Shown here piece by piece: positions 44,776-55,433 of a stretch of DNA of 64,000 nt (its first letter is position 1; each line of letters begins with the position of its first letter). The DNA comes from Emiliania huxleyi CCMP1516 (taxonomy: Eukaryota > Haptophyta > Isochrysidales > Noelaerhabdaceae): NCBI RefSeq assembly GCF_000372725.1, contig NW_005201113.1, positions 30,638-94,637 on the forward strand. Direction: 5' to 3'. The notes beneath the pieces were generated by a model. That model was not told the DNA's origin. It saw only the letters and a program-made list of their open reading frames with translations, and made no database searches. Both the position numbers and the translations under genes were made by a program.

Positions 44776-45386
44776 CGTGCCTGGCCGACGTCACGAGCGG
44801 CACCGGGCTGTTTTGTAGGGCGATGCAAAAGGAGGCGGTCCGTATTCTTTGCCAGTCGCCATTCACAGACTTGGGCTTGTCATCGAGCACTCTCTCTGAG
44901 CGCTGGTCGATGAGAGGTTGAGGTTCACACTGTTGAGAGAGAGATTTTTAGCAATACCAAACAAACTGTTGTGTGTGTGTGTGGACCTCTGTGTCTATGC
45001 TCGCGCTCTTCACATCTCTCCTGCTGCAATGGCAATGCGCTGCGAGCGAGCGGGCCGAGGGATTTTAAGGAGAGGAATGTGGTGCTAGCCGTCGCCCGCC
45101 CTTGGGCGTCTGCCTCTTTCTATCTCTCTTCGCAGTCCCTCGCCGATTCTCTGCAACCTTCATGCCACCTCGCGGTCGTCCCACTCTCGTAGTTCTCTCT
45201 CGTGTCGCTTCTTCCTCTGGTCGCGGTCGCTCTCCTCTGCCTCATCCTGCGACGCCGCCGCCGCTAACACGTGGAAAGGAGAAGACCTTGCCGAAGTGTT
45301 GAAGGGAGGGCGGCTCGCCGACCATCAGGGGCCGCTCTCGTTCCTGTCGAGCCGCTCTCAGCTTCCCGGGGGCACGAGCGGCGGCT
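44776..45386. other. Divergent promoter region between propeller and SH3 genes
   Basis: Separates two head-to-head genes. It holds the 18-bp AGGGATTTTAAGGAGAGG (45058-45075), a GT-rich patch at 44970-44985 and CT-rich sequence near 45110-45210. It may also include untranslated exons of the SH3 gene. Confidence 0.4.
45058..45075 (+). promoter_or_regulatory. Second copy of AGGGATTTTAAGGAGAGG
   Basis: Identical to 36349-36366. It lies 312 bp before the SH3-gene ATG. Role inferred from sharing only. Confidence 0.4.
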
Positions 45387-48300
45387 ATGGGTTGGTTCTC
45401 AAAGAAGGCCGCCAAGCCAGCCGAGGCGAACGCGCCAGCTACCGGCCGCGCCTCTTCCTCATCAAGGAAGAGCAAGTCGGACGCCGCCGCGCCGTCCGAG
45501 CCCGCTCCGGCCGAGCCATCGGCGGAGCCGCCCGCTGGGGCAGAGGCGGAGGCGGTGACGGAGGTGGAGGCCAGGCAGGAGGTCGAGGCGTACGAGCCGA
45601 CGGCCGATGCGGCCAAGGCGGAAGGTGAGGCCCCCGCCGATCCGGCTGCCACGCCAGCGGCGGACGAGGCGGATGCGGCTGTGGACGCCTCGCGGCGCTC
45701 CTCCAAGGAGGTGATCAGCGCGAGGAGTGAGGTCGCCGACGCGCCCGCGGACGAGGTGGTGGCGGAGGCTGCGGCGGACGGCGAGGCAGAGGCGGCCGGC
45801 GCGGCGGAGGAGGAGGTGGAGGCCGGGACTGGCCAGGCAGCGGAGGAGGAGCCGGCGGTGGAGGAGGGCGCGGCGGCGGAGCCGGAGGCGGCGTCGGCCG
45901 ATGCGGCGGGGTCGGAGCTAGTCAAGGCACTGTACGCCTTCGAGGCAACCGAGGGGGACCACCTCGGCTTTGGCGAGGGCGACGTGCTCGTCATCTTGGA
46001 CAAGGCGGACGACGGCTGGTGGCCCTAGAAGCGGAAGGAGAGACACATCTCTCCCCAGATCTCGGAACCTAGAAGCGGAGTGCAGATCCGATCTCCCCAG
46101 ATCTCAGAGCCTAGAGGCGGAGGGCAGGCCCGTGAATCGTCCAACTCGCGCTCAGTTCTGCCGTCTTCACGCAGAGCACAACCCGCCCCCAAGATCAATG
46201 CATACAGTCGAGAACAGACAGACAGCGACGGCAGTCAGCAGGCTGCACTGGGCCCCGGGAAGGCGGACGCGAGGACGGCCTCTATGCGCGTGAGCTCGAG
46301 TGCTCACACCCTCGCACTGTTGTGCCGCAGGCTGGTGGACCGGCTCCAAGCAGAGCGAGCCAGGGCGCGTCGGGATCTTCCCTGGCTCGTACGTGGAGGG
46401 GCTCGGGCTGGCAGAGGCGGCGGTGGCGGCGGCGGGCGAGGCGGCGGGCGAGGCGGAGGGAGAGGCGGAGGGAGCGGCGGAGGAGGAGGGGGGGGAGGCG
46501 GCGGCGGCGCCCGGCCGCGACTCGAATATGTCGGACGCGTCGCAGGCATCGACGGCCTCGCAGGCAGCCGACGCCAGGGCGGCGATCTTTGCTCAGATAC
46601 AGGCGGCGGAGGCGGAGGCGGCGGAGGCGCCGAGGCCGGCTCCCGCGGCGACGGGCGGCCCGGCGGCGCTGAAGAAGTGGCAGCAGCAGGAGCTGCCTAA
46701 GGGCGACGAGAAGCGAGTCCGGGCGGTCAAGTTGGAGCGGGTCAAGGCGGAGAGAGGGCAGCTCGCAGCTCGCCCCCTAGCTGTGGACAGCGTCTCTTCA
46801 CACCTCCCGCTGTGAATAGGTGGAGGGCAGCTCGCAGCACGCCGAGGCCATGCGCAACCTAAAGGACATCAAGGCGCGCGCCTTCCCTAGAACAGCGCCG
46901 GAGCGACGCGCAGACTGTTTCTCCGTTCCGCTCCACCGCCGCGCCCTCGCGAGAGTCCCCAAGATTCCCCGAGATTACCCGAGATTACCCGAGAGTGGGC
47001 CGACGAGCGGGAGGGCGAGGTCCGAGAGGACCCGCGCAGCGAGCGCGCCCCGCCGCGCGTCAATCGCCTCGCCCGTGCCGCGTCCGGAGCCGGCGCAGAG
47101 AGCGGTGCCGCCGCACGGCCGCATTCTTGGCTTCCAGCCAGCGGTCGAGGCAGCGGTCGAGGGGAGACGCACACGCACACGCACTCAGCGGTGTGCACTG
47201 CTCTCGTGCCCCTCGTGGTTCACGCGGTGCTCTGAATCCGCGCCCGCGAGAGGACGGACTCCCACGCCGCCCCACGAGCCACCCGCGCGGTGTCGCGACC
47301 AGCAGCCGTGCGGAGACTCGGCAGGAGACCGTCCGCAGCCCCCAGGATCGTCCTCGTCCGAGATCGTCATCGGCCACCATGACCCTCCCCGCGCTGGAGG
47401 CTCTTGTGTGCACGGCACGGCCTCCCCGCCCTCCTGTCGTAGGCCAGCATTCCCAAGGAGAAGACGAACTTCACCGCGCGAGACAAGGCGGCGCACCCGA
47501 GATCGCTCGAGATCGCCACGAGATTGCGCCGAGATCGCCCTCGAGATCACTCTACAAGGGCACCTCCGCGACGCGTCCTCGACGCGTGTCCACAGGCGAT
47601 GATGAAGCTTGAGAACAAGGCGATGGGCCGTTCTCCCGCGTCGACGCCCGGCAGCCTAGAAGCGGAACGCGGATTTGCCCGTTGACCAGACACACGCGCG
47701 GCAGGACGCGGACTCCACTGCGTTCTCACTGTACCCGTAGCCCCCGCACGCACGCAGTGGTCTGAGTACCCCTGCGCGTCGCACCGCAGGCCCGGCTCCT
47801 CCCCGGCGGGCTCCGAGGGGCGCGCGGACGCAGCTCGAGCATCACAAAAACGGAGCTCATGCACCGCCGCGGACGGCCGACCTCTCCGTTTTAGGCGCGA
47901 CTCCATCCCGCGCGCGTCAAACGTGCGCAAGGCGAAGGAGGGGCTCTTCGCGGCGGCGGAGAAGGAGCCCGAGAGCAAGCTGTCGCAGGCCGAGGAGGCG
48001 ACGCACAAGCTCGCCGCAGAGAGCCAGCCACAGCACATCACCGCCGCCCCACACACCGCCGCCGCCCGGCCCGAGCCGCCGCCGACCCTCCGCAGCCCCG
48101 CCACGGCCACCCCCGGCGCCGCCTCCCCGACCCCAGCAGTACACCTCCCGACCCACGCACCCACCGACGCGAGACGTCGACCAAGGTTCGTGCGCTCACC
48201 AGCGCGAGGAATGAACTGGTTGGTCGATGCGGTAGGCGAAGCGCAAGCTCGCCAACCTTGGGGTGGTCGACAAGAGGGCTGCGTACGGGGTCAAGTCTAA

Positions 48301-48687
48301 GAGCGGGTCGCAGCACGCAAAGGCCCCGTCTTCCCAGCTCGCTGCTGCCTGCCTCCCTCCCTCCCTCCNNNNNNNNNNNNNNNNNNNNNNNNNNNNNNNN
48401 NNNNNNNNNNNNNNNNNNNNNNNNNNNNNNNNNNNNNNNNNNNNNNNNNNNNNNNNNNNNNNNNNNNNCTCTCCCCCCCCCCTCTGATGGCCAGCGCGAG
48501 ACAAGAGGGGGGAGTACTCAGTCCGCGCAATGAAGCGACAACTCATTGATTAGGCGATGGCCAACCTGAGGCAAGAGGGCGGGGTCGACACGACCAAGGG
48601 ATCGGTCGCGAAGAGCGAGCTCGTCGGCAAGGTCTACCCCCCCCTTCGCCCCCACAACACACGCACGCACACACACACGCACGCACG

Positions 48688-48780
<93 letters not shown>

Positions 48781-48933
48781 CGCACCCGGCGCTTGCACTT
48801 CAAGGGGCTCCTGGCGTTGGACGCGACCGTTACCTCTTTGCCTCGCCGCAGGCGCCCGTCGGCAAGGCCCCGCCGCCAAGGACGATTGAGGGGTCGCAGG
48901 CTTCGAAGGCTCGGGCGGTGTTTGAGGGCAGCT
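45387..48933 (+). CDS. SH3-domain protein with long Ala/Glu-rich N-terminus
   Basis: SH3 domains bind proline-rich peptides; the protein is probably a cytoplasmic adaptor. It starts MGWFSKKAAKPAEA (ATG 45387), then about 170 Ala/Glu residues. The SH3 domain is split by a 316-bp GC-AG intron (46015-46330): ALYAFEATEGDHLGFGEGDV, LVILDKADDG, then WWTGSKQSEPGRVGIFPGSY. Later exons: AALKKWQQQELPKGDEKRVR, VEGSSQHAEAMRNLKDIKAR (from 46820), AMMKLENKAMG (near 47600), VRKAKEGLFAAAEKEPESKL (near 47930), KRKLANLGVVDKRAAYGVKS (near 48240), AMANLRQEGGVDTTKGSVAK (near 48555) and a last one ending ARAVFEGS at 48933. Both long introns and a 100-N gap lie in the 3' half, so the late exons are joined by inference; they could belong to a second gene. 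Confidence 0.65.
46015..46341 (+). repeat. SH3-splitting GC-AG intron with GCTGGTGG flanking repeat
   Basis: The intron begins GCTGGTGGCCC (46015) and the next exon begins GCTGGTGGACC (46331). Only GC at 46015 restores DDGWWTG. The intron contains two tandem blocks (CCTAGAAGCGGA and ATCTCCCCAGATCTC at about 46020-46130); CCTAGAAGCGGAACGCGG recurs at 47658. Confidence 0.72.
46754..46843 (+). mobile_element. Introner-like element with 21-bp flanking repeat in the SH3 gene
   Basis: GAGGGCAGCTCGCAGC with CGCC following is present at 46754-46774 and 46823-46843 (20 of 21 identical). The 48 bp between have CTAGCTGTGGACAGCG, CGTCTCTTCACACCT and GCTGTGAATAG. The acceptor GAATAG ends at 46819. A 37-bp GT-AG intron 46783-46819 or a GC donor in the upstream copy both keep the frame into VEGSSQHAEAM. 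Confidence 0.68.
48369..48468. other. Assembly gap (100 N)
   Basis: Exactly 100 unknown bases, a common placeholder for a gap of unknown size. It lies in an intron of the SH3 gene beside CTCC repeats. Confidence 0.99.
48659..48778 (+). repeat. CA dinucleotide tract
   Basis: CACACGCACGC leading to about 85 bp of pure CA, in the intron before the last SH3-gene exon. Confidence 0.95.
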
Positions 48934-50111
48934 GAGCCGGCGGCACTGGTGCGGCACGGCGATAGCTTGCCGCCGCGTCGTGACTGGCTACCGGGCAAGG
49001 GGCGTGCGGCGGCCGCTCACAGCGCGGCACGGCGGGAGCTCAACCTGTGCGCAGGGCTGCGCGCGGCGACGTCGCGGCCGCGCGTGTGGCCGAGCGACTT
49101 TATGGTTGGCCTGTGCTTGCCGCGGCGTCGGCCGAAAGGGAAGGGGGGGGGGGGGGGGGGCGTTGGAGGAGAGCGGTGAGGTACAACTGGCCGAAACTGT
49201 CGAGTAGGAGGCCCGGTGCTAGTAGCGTGCAATGTGGAGGGCTTTGAGATCGCAGAGAGAGGAGTCCCGCCTCGGGGTGCGAGGTCGAGAGAACGGTAGA
49301 GAGTGAGGGCCTGAGGCAGTCAGCGGCACTGGCAGGGTACGCCTGGGGTACGCGCTGGGGCGCGGGGCCGGGGGCGTCTCGGTGTATAAGGGGTGTATGG
49401 CGTGCCGCCACTTGTGCCGCCAACGCAGTAAGTTCTCAAACGGGGTTTGATTCTCTGAAAGAAGTCGTTTGCGTACTTACAAGCGTGAGAAAACACGCAA
49501 AGTTGGGAGCACTTGTGGAGTGCAGTCGGCACACGGCAGCCTCACACCCACAGGGCCGGGGACAGCTAAGAAGCGCGCGCACCCAGAGCGGGGCCGGATC
49601 GGCGGATGGTCGGGATCGGGTTGCGGGCTAGAGAGCCCTAGCCCTGGATGTGCGCGTTCGCAGTCAGTGAAGGGGCCATAAAGAATGTACGTAATAGCTA
49701 CATCGCAATATTGCGTAAAAGTGGAAACACAAGATGTCTCGGCCATGTTTTTGTGTTAAAATAGCTCTTGCGCTTCGGCGTGATTTGATCACCCGAATAC
49801 CACGTTCGGATCGCTCCTCATCGCAAACCCTGTCAGCAGTTCACCCTCGGGTATGTTCGTAAGAGCCACAGACACTAAAAAAATCCAAGAGAGGAGTAGG
49901 AAGGCGGGAGAATCCCCAAAAGCGGCAATTTTTCGGTGCTGGTAGCCCCCCCAAAACAGGCGCGCGCAGCGCGCCCAGGGGCGCCGCAGGCGCCCCAAGC
50001 GGCGCGGAGCGCCGCCGCAGGCAGCGGACAGCAGGTTCGCGAAATCAAACGCCATTTTCCGGGTTCCGCGGTTTTGCCACTAACATTGAAATCCGGTACA
50101 AAACGACTTAG
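48934..50111. other. Intergenic region with two inverted dispersed repeats
   Basis: From about 49555 to 49645 the sequence (CAGGGCCGGGGACAGCTAAG, GGGCTAGAGAGCCCTAGCCC) matches the reverse complement of 20150-20225. From about 49960 to 50110 it matches the reverse complement of 166-300. No gene is supported. Confidence 0.5.
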
Positions 50112-50950
50112 CCGAAACAGCTGACGCCGCCCGGCGCCTTCTCGCCGCCCCAATAAGGGCCCTGATCGCGCTAACGGCGCCGAGCGTGTAGTGCAGCACA
50201 CGCGCGACAAACGCCGTGACGGCGTCTGATGAGTCGGTGCCTCGAGCCCTAAATCCGAGTCGAAAAGTGTGAACGGCGTCTCTTTACACTCGACACCATG
50301 AACGCCATCCGGCGCCTTCTCGCCGCTCCAAAGGCGCTCCTCGCCGCGTTAACAGCGCCGAGCGTGTAGTGCAGCACACGAGCCAGACACCCCTTAAACG
50401 GCGACTGATGAGTCGGCGCCTCGAGCCCTATTCATAGCGAAAGGTGTGAATTTCGTCTCTCCACACCTCGAAGCCGTTAAGTCATTTTTTCGCAGTCAAG
50501 CCGCTCTAGCGGCGCTGCGCGCCGCGTGGAGAGCGCGGCGCGTGCAGAGGAGCAAGTGCTGGACAGGCACCACGAAGGCCTTCCCATGAGTCGGCGGCCC
50601 TGTTCATAGCAAAAAGTGTGAGAATCGTCTCTCCACACCTCGAGCCGTGAACGCCGTCCGGCGCCTTCTCACCGCCTCAAGGGCGCTCCGCGACATGCTA
50701 CAGCGCCGAGCGTGCAGCGCAGCACACGCGCAGCACGCCCTCTGAACGGGGTCTGACAAATCGGCGCCTCGAGCCCTATCCGAGTCGAAAAGTGTGAGAA
50801 CCGTCTCTTCACACCTCGAAGCCGTTAAGTCATTTTTTCGCCGCCAAGCCGCTCTAGCGGGGCGCTGCGCGCCGCAAAGAGAGCGCGGCGCGTACAGAGG
50901 AGCACGTGCTGCACACGCACCGCGAAGGCAGTCGCGCCCGATTTCTTTAT
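50112..50950 (+). repeat. Tandem array of four units of 171-179 bp with hammerhead-like and introner-like motifs
   Basis: Each unit has GGCGCCTTCTCGCCGC-type sequence, GCGCCGAGCGTG with GCAGCACACG, a CTGATGAGTCGG-like word (50226, 50405; degenerate at 50582 and 50753) and a hairpin of the form GTGTGA-N-CGTCTCTTCACACC. In unit 2, CTGATGAG (50405-50412) is followed by GAAA (50439-50442). A 7-bp A-U-closed stem (AGGTGTG with CACACCT) comes next, then UC, and GCCGTT (50473-50478) that can pair with AACGGC (50397-50402). This is the strand order of a type I hammerhead ribozyme, but the predicted stem II is weak and two bases next to the core in stem I do not pair. Activity is untested. Confidence 0.6.
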
Positions 50951-50994
50951 CTGGTTGTGTTCGTTGTTAGCAGATCAAGCAGATCAAGGCACAG

Positions 50995-51073
50995 AGCTCA
51001 CACAAAAGATCGAGAGACCTCGAGAGAAGAAACCGCGAGCAATTAGGCGGTCTCGCACGCCCTTTGCTTTGAA
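50995..51073 (+). repeat. 78-bp repeat on the 5' side of the LINE (copy at 57878-57955)
   Basis: GACCTCGAGAGAAGA, AATTAGGCGG and CTCGCACGCCCTTTGCTTTG occur in both copies in the same orientation. The downstream copy is the leader of the gene at 57977. The upstream copy may be the remains of a duplicated gene start into which the LINE inserted. Confidence 0.65.
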
Positions 51074-54000
51074 AATGGTCCCGCACCCGTCGACGCAGCT
51101 CCCCCCGCGGAAGACCGCGCGTAGCGACGCCTTGACGATCGAGATGAGTGAACATCCCCGGTGAGGGGGGGGACGAAGAGCAACCCGCAACCATCAAGGC
51201 GCTCGGCTTTGCAGATGACCTCGTAATATTCCTGCGGGACGCCGACCAACTCGACGAATTCAAACGCCTGCTGGCGATATACGAAGATGGATCGGGCGCG
51301 TTAAACTCTTGGGAAAAGACGTTCGGCATGAGAGTCGGCTCCCTACGTGGCTCTGACTACCTCCCGCAGGGTTGGGAAGAGGGGCGCGACATCAACACCA
51401 CAAACTCGCTCATCCGCTACCTCGGAATCTTCCTTGGGACGCCGGAAGGGGTAGCTCGCAAGTGGGAAGAGACGGTCACAGCCAAAATGAGGAAGCGCTA
51501 CGAGCGATGGCTGGCACGAGGGATACCACGGTCGCGACGCGGTCGGAATATCGTCATCCGAAACCATGTACAAGCATGTGCCTGGTACCTGGTGCAGGCG
51601 CAGACACCACCAAACCTGCCCCAGATGTTGGATCAGTGGCAACAGTACGCATGGAGATTCTTTGAGGCCCCAGCTAACGCCGAGGGGTTACAACAAGCGC
51701 GTCGGCATGCGGTCAAGAGGGGGACACTCATTCAAGAGTATCCAGAGGGCGGGCAACGCTGCCAGGATGTGGAGGTCTTCACCCGCAGCTTATACCAAAG
51801 GCAGGTGGGCCGACTGATCGCGCCATCAACACACAAGGGCGTCAATCTCGTAATGACATACATCCACGAGGGCTACGGCCACCTCCGCATGGGGAGGCGT
51901 ATACTCCACTCACCGTGTGATTTCTTGCACCTCCCTACCGACACTCCAGACTACTGGAGGATTGCGCTAACCACCTTTGGAACGATCACGGGAATAGTGC
52001 CACACGATGGGGACGAAGCCGCGCAGAAGGAGCATACCCCCGAGGTGACGTACAATGAAGCGAGACGCGGAAAAGCGAACGGTGCGCGTCGGAGGGCAGT
52101 GGTCGATCGGCCGCGTACTAATGGAACCGCTCTTCTACAACCCACACTTGGCAGGATGGTGGGGAGCGGCGGCGATCGACGAGCCAGGATGGGAAAGGCA
52201 GGATAGGGAGAGACGGGCCAAACCTAAGCTGTGCCGATGGAGCAACGAGAGAGAGGGAGACGCACGAGAGGTGTACGATCGATCCAAGCGTTTCGCAAAC
52301 GTGGGGGTGACGCATATCGCACACATACTCGGCAGTGACGGCCTGCCTATGGACTGGTCGGCCTTCAGACGCTCCTGCCGACCCTCGACAGCGCCCTGCG
52401 ATCGACCGGAGTACAACGCGCTCCTCGATAGCCTGCCCGAAGCGTGGCGAGCAACCCTCCGAGACGCCGTTCACGGGCGACAACAACCAATTGACTGGGG
52501 AGAATGCATTCGATCCACCACTCTACCTCAACATGCATGGATGCTGGTGGACGACCCGACACTTAATAAGCGGTGGGTTACACGCGTGGAGGGCGAGTCG
52601 CCACTCTACGAGTGGATGGAAAGCGGCGTACTCAGACAGGTCACACAGGATGAACAGGGAACCCCGAATGTGGAGGAAGTGCGGGGACGGGGAGACGGCG
52701 GATGGTCGGAGGTCGAGGTATGGGAGGACGGCGGGCAATCGGCGGCAAGTGTTCGTAAGGAGGAGTGGGGGGTGGACTCGGCCCGAGCCCGAGCGGAGAA
52801 GGGGGCGCCGCGCAAACTAAAACGATTGGTGTGCGGAGGATCGGTCGTGTGCGCAAATCTCCTCCGACGCGACGCCACAGCCAGGGACGGCTGGGAAGTG
52901 ACTGCAAACCCGGCTAGGTATGCGGTGCAATACGGCAAGACCACCCGCTCGAGAGCAGCGATCCCGGTTCACAAACTCGCAGTCAAACACCTCGCCTCAC
53001 TTCGCCTCTCGAGGATATACCGGCCGATGCGCACGCTCGATACATCCCGCCCGGCAAGCAATGAAGACACTACCACACGCTTCTATGACCTACTCAAGCA
53101 TACGGCCCGGGAGGGAGGAGAGATCGACGAGGACGAAAATAGAGTGGACCATCGAGCGTATTATTGCGCGACGACCAAGCCAGCAAATATTAGGGAACTT
53201 TGAATACAAGGTGCGCTTTGAGAACGCTGGCCCGGGGGATGACCGGTGGCTCACAGAGGGAGAGGTCACAGGCCCACTTCTCGATCGTTTCAACGCCGCA
53301 GTCGACTCGGTGGAAATTGACGGCCCCCGTAGCAACAACGACGGCGATGGACAAGAAGACGACGAGAGTGACAACGAGGAGAAGGGGACCGAGAGCGAAC
53401 ACGAGGGGAGCGAGGGGCAGATAGCACGATCGATCTTCGGATCAATCCACGACCGCAACCTACCAAGGCCAACGTCGGACACCGCGTACTCCATCCTTGC
53501 GGACGCTCTGCCGCTCGGACCGCACAGGTGCCGCAAGCAGCGCCGGCGAGGCATCTCTGCGACCTATGCTACCTGCTCCGGGGAGAGACTGTAATCGAGA
53601 CCACTCGGCACCTAGCCCTCGAATGCCCTTACACAGGCTTGGTCCATGAGGCCGCCCTCCGCACGGTTCTGGAAATCACAACGCTAGACGAGGCGGTGCG
53701 TGAAGAGACACGGCGTTCGCAATGGCAACAACTCGCACACGAACACCGCCGACTCTGCATAACCGGGTTTCGGCTTACTACGAGCAGAGGACAGATGGCA
53801 GAGGGACGCATTGGGGCAACGCCGACACGCGTGATGATGCTGGAGACGCTGGCGGGCATCGTGCGGCGGCGGCACTACAACGCGAACCTTGCACACGACG
53901 CGACGCCGGACGCCCGAGTCGACTCCATCTTCAAGGACGCTAGGGCGGCACTTGTCCGCCAATTTTACTACACGGCTAAGAGAGCACAGCAAACCGAGAG

Positions 54001-54968
54001 GGAAATACGCCTTCGCATACCCGGATGGCAACCCTCGCCCGGGGAAGGACCAGTAGCAGAGTGGGAAAGGGAATGGCTCGCGTCCGGCTTCTTTTCTGAC
54101 GACGGCCAATGCGCGCTTCCGGAGAGGATTCAGCTTGCCCGCGACATCGCTGCAAATGATTGCACAAGCAACACGATGGCACTACTCAGCGTCGAGCCTT
54201 GTGATAGGGGCGGTGCTTGCCGTGTTAAAGTGCGGCTGATGGTGGAGGCGTCAGGAGTTATACTTCGACCCTGTCGACGGGACGGCACCACGCCCCCACA
54301 GCAGCAGCGACCACCCGACTGGACGGCGTACACTGATGGGTCGGAAGAGACAGCCATCTTTTTCCTTCGCGGCAACGCGATGGCGGCAAGGCCTCTTTGC
54401 GCGCCCGCCTCGTCACGCCGAAGACCAACCGACGTCGGACCGCGGTGAGACCGCGCCGCCCTCCACGCCCGCCCGCGCCCGCGCAGCGTGAACACATACG
54501 CGCGTCCCTCTCCGCACGGAAACATACGCGCCAGCCGCGCAGCAGCCTCACATGCAGCGCGCATTGGCATGCCCGCGCCCTGGGCCGCCGACGACCCGGT
54601 CGGGCGGGCTGAGCGGCCGCCGCACACCATCAGGCAGGCGCGCGACCACCCACAGCACGCCGCAGCCCACCGCGCAGCCCTGCCAGCCAAGCCTGCGCCT
54701 CCCAGCTGCACAAACAGGCGCACAACAGAGTACAGCACACAGCGCACACCGGCGGCGCGCGCGCAGCACACGCAGACGCGCGCGCGACCGCAACACGCAC
54801 ACGTACACAGCACGCGCGCGTCGCACGCCAGCGCAGCGCCGCACACAGAGCACACTTGCCCACATCAGCAGCAGCCAGCCTGCCACAATCCTCATCTCAC
54901 ACACGCGCGCACACACTCCCCCCTACCGGCGCACGCATTGGGCGTCGCCGAGAGCTCCCAAAGCTGAC

Positions 54969-55076
54969 TTGTGTGGCTGCTTGTGCTGCCTGCTCAGCAC
55001 AAGCAGCCACACAACCCAAAAGCTCACTTGTATGGCTGCTTGTGCTGCCTGCTTGGCAGCACAAGCAGCCACACAA
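54969..55076. repeat. Two adjacent near-perfect hairpins
   Basis: Hairpin 1: TTGTGTGGCTGCTTGTGCT (54969-54987) with its exact complement at 54996-55014, loop 8. Hairpin 2: arms 55028-55049 and 55055-55076, one mismatch, loop 5. They are tandem copies of each other and lie inside the RNase H insertion. Confidence 0.85.
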
Positions 55077-55081
55077 CATCC

Positions 55082-55433
55082 CGCTTCATCTCGCCTCCTA
55101 GTCTCGCCTCATCTCGCCTCATCTCGCCTCATCTCGCCTCATCTCGCCTCACCTCGCTTCATCTCGCCTCACCTCGCTTCATCTCGCCTCACCTCGCCTC
55201 AACCCTCATCCCGCCACCCACCGCCTGCGCCTCACACCTCGCCTCATCTCGCCTCACCTCGCCTCATCTCGCCTCACCTCGCCTCATCTCGCCCCACCTC
55301 GCCTCACCTCGCCTCATCTCGCCTCACCTCGCCTCATCCCGCCTCATCTCGCCTCATCTCGCCTCATCTCGCCTCATCTCGCCCCCCACCTCGCCTCACA
55401 CCTCTCGCCTCATCTCGCCTCATCCTCGCCCCA
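55082..55433 (+). repeat. CATCTCGCCT / CACCTCGCCT minisatellite
   Basis: More than 25 copies of a 10-bp unit alternating CATCTCGCCT and CACCTCGCCT, interrupted at about 55200-55230. Confidence 0.9.

Noticed and set aside
55082-55433. Regular 10-bp repeats as a possible CRISPR array
   Set aside because: Units are contiguous with no unique spacers, so it is a minisatellite.
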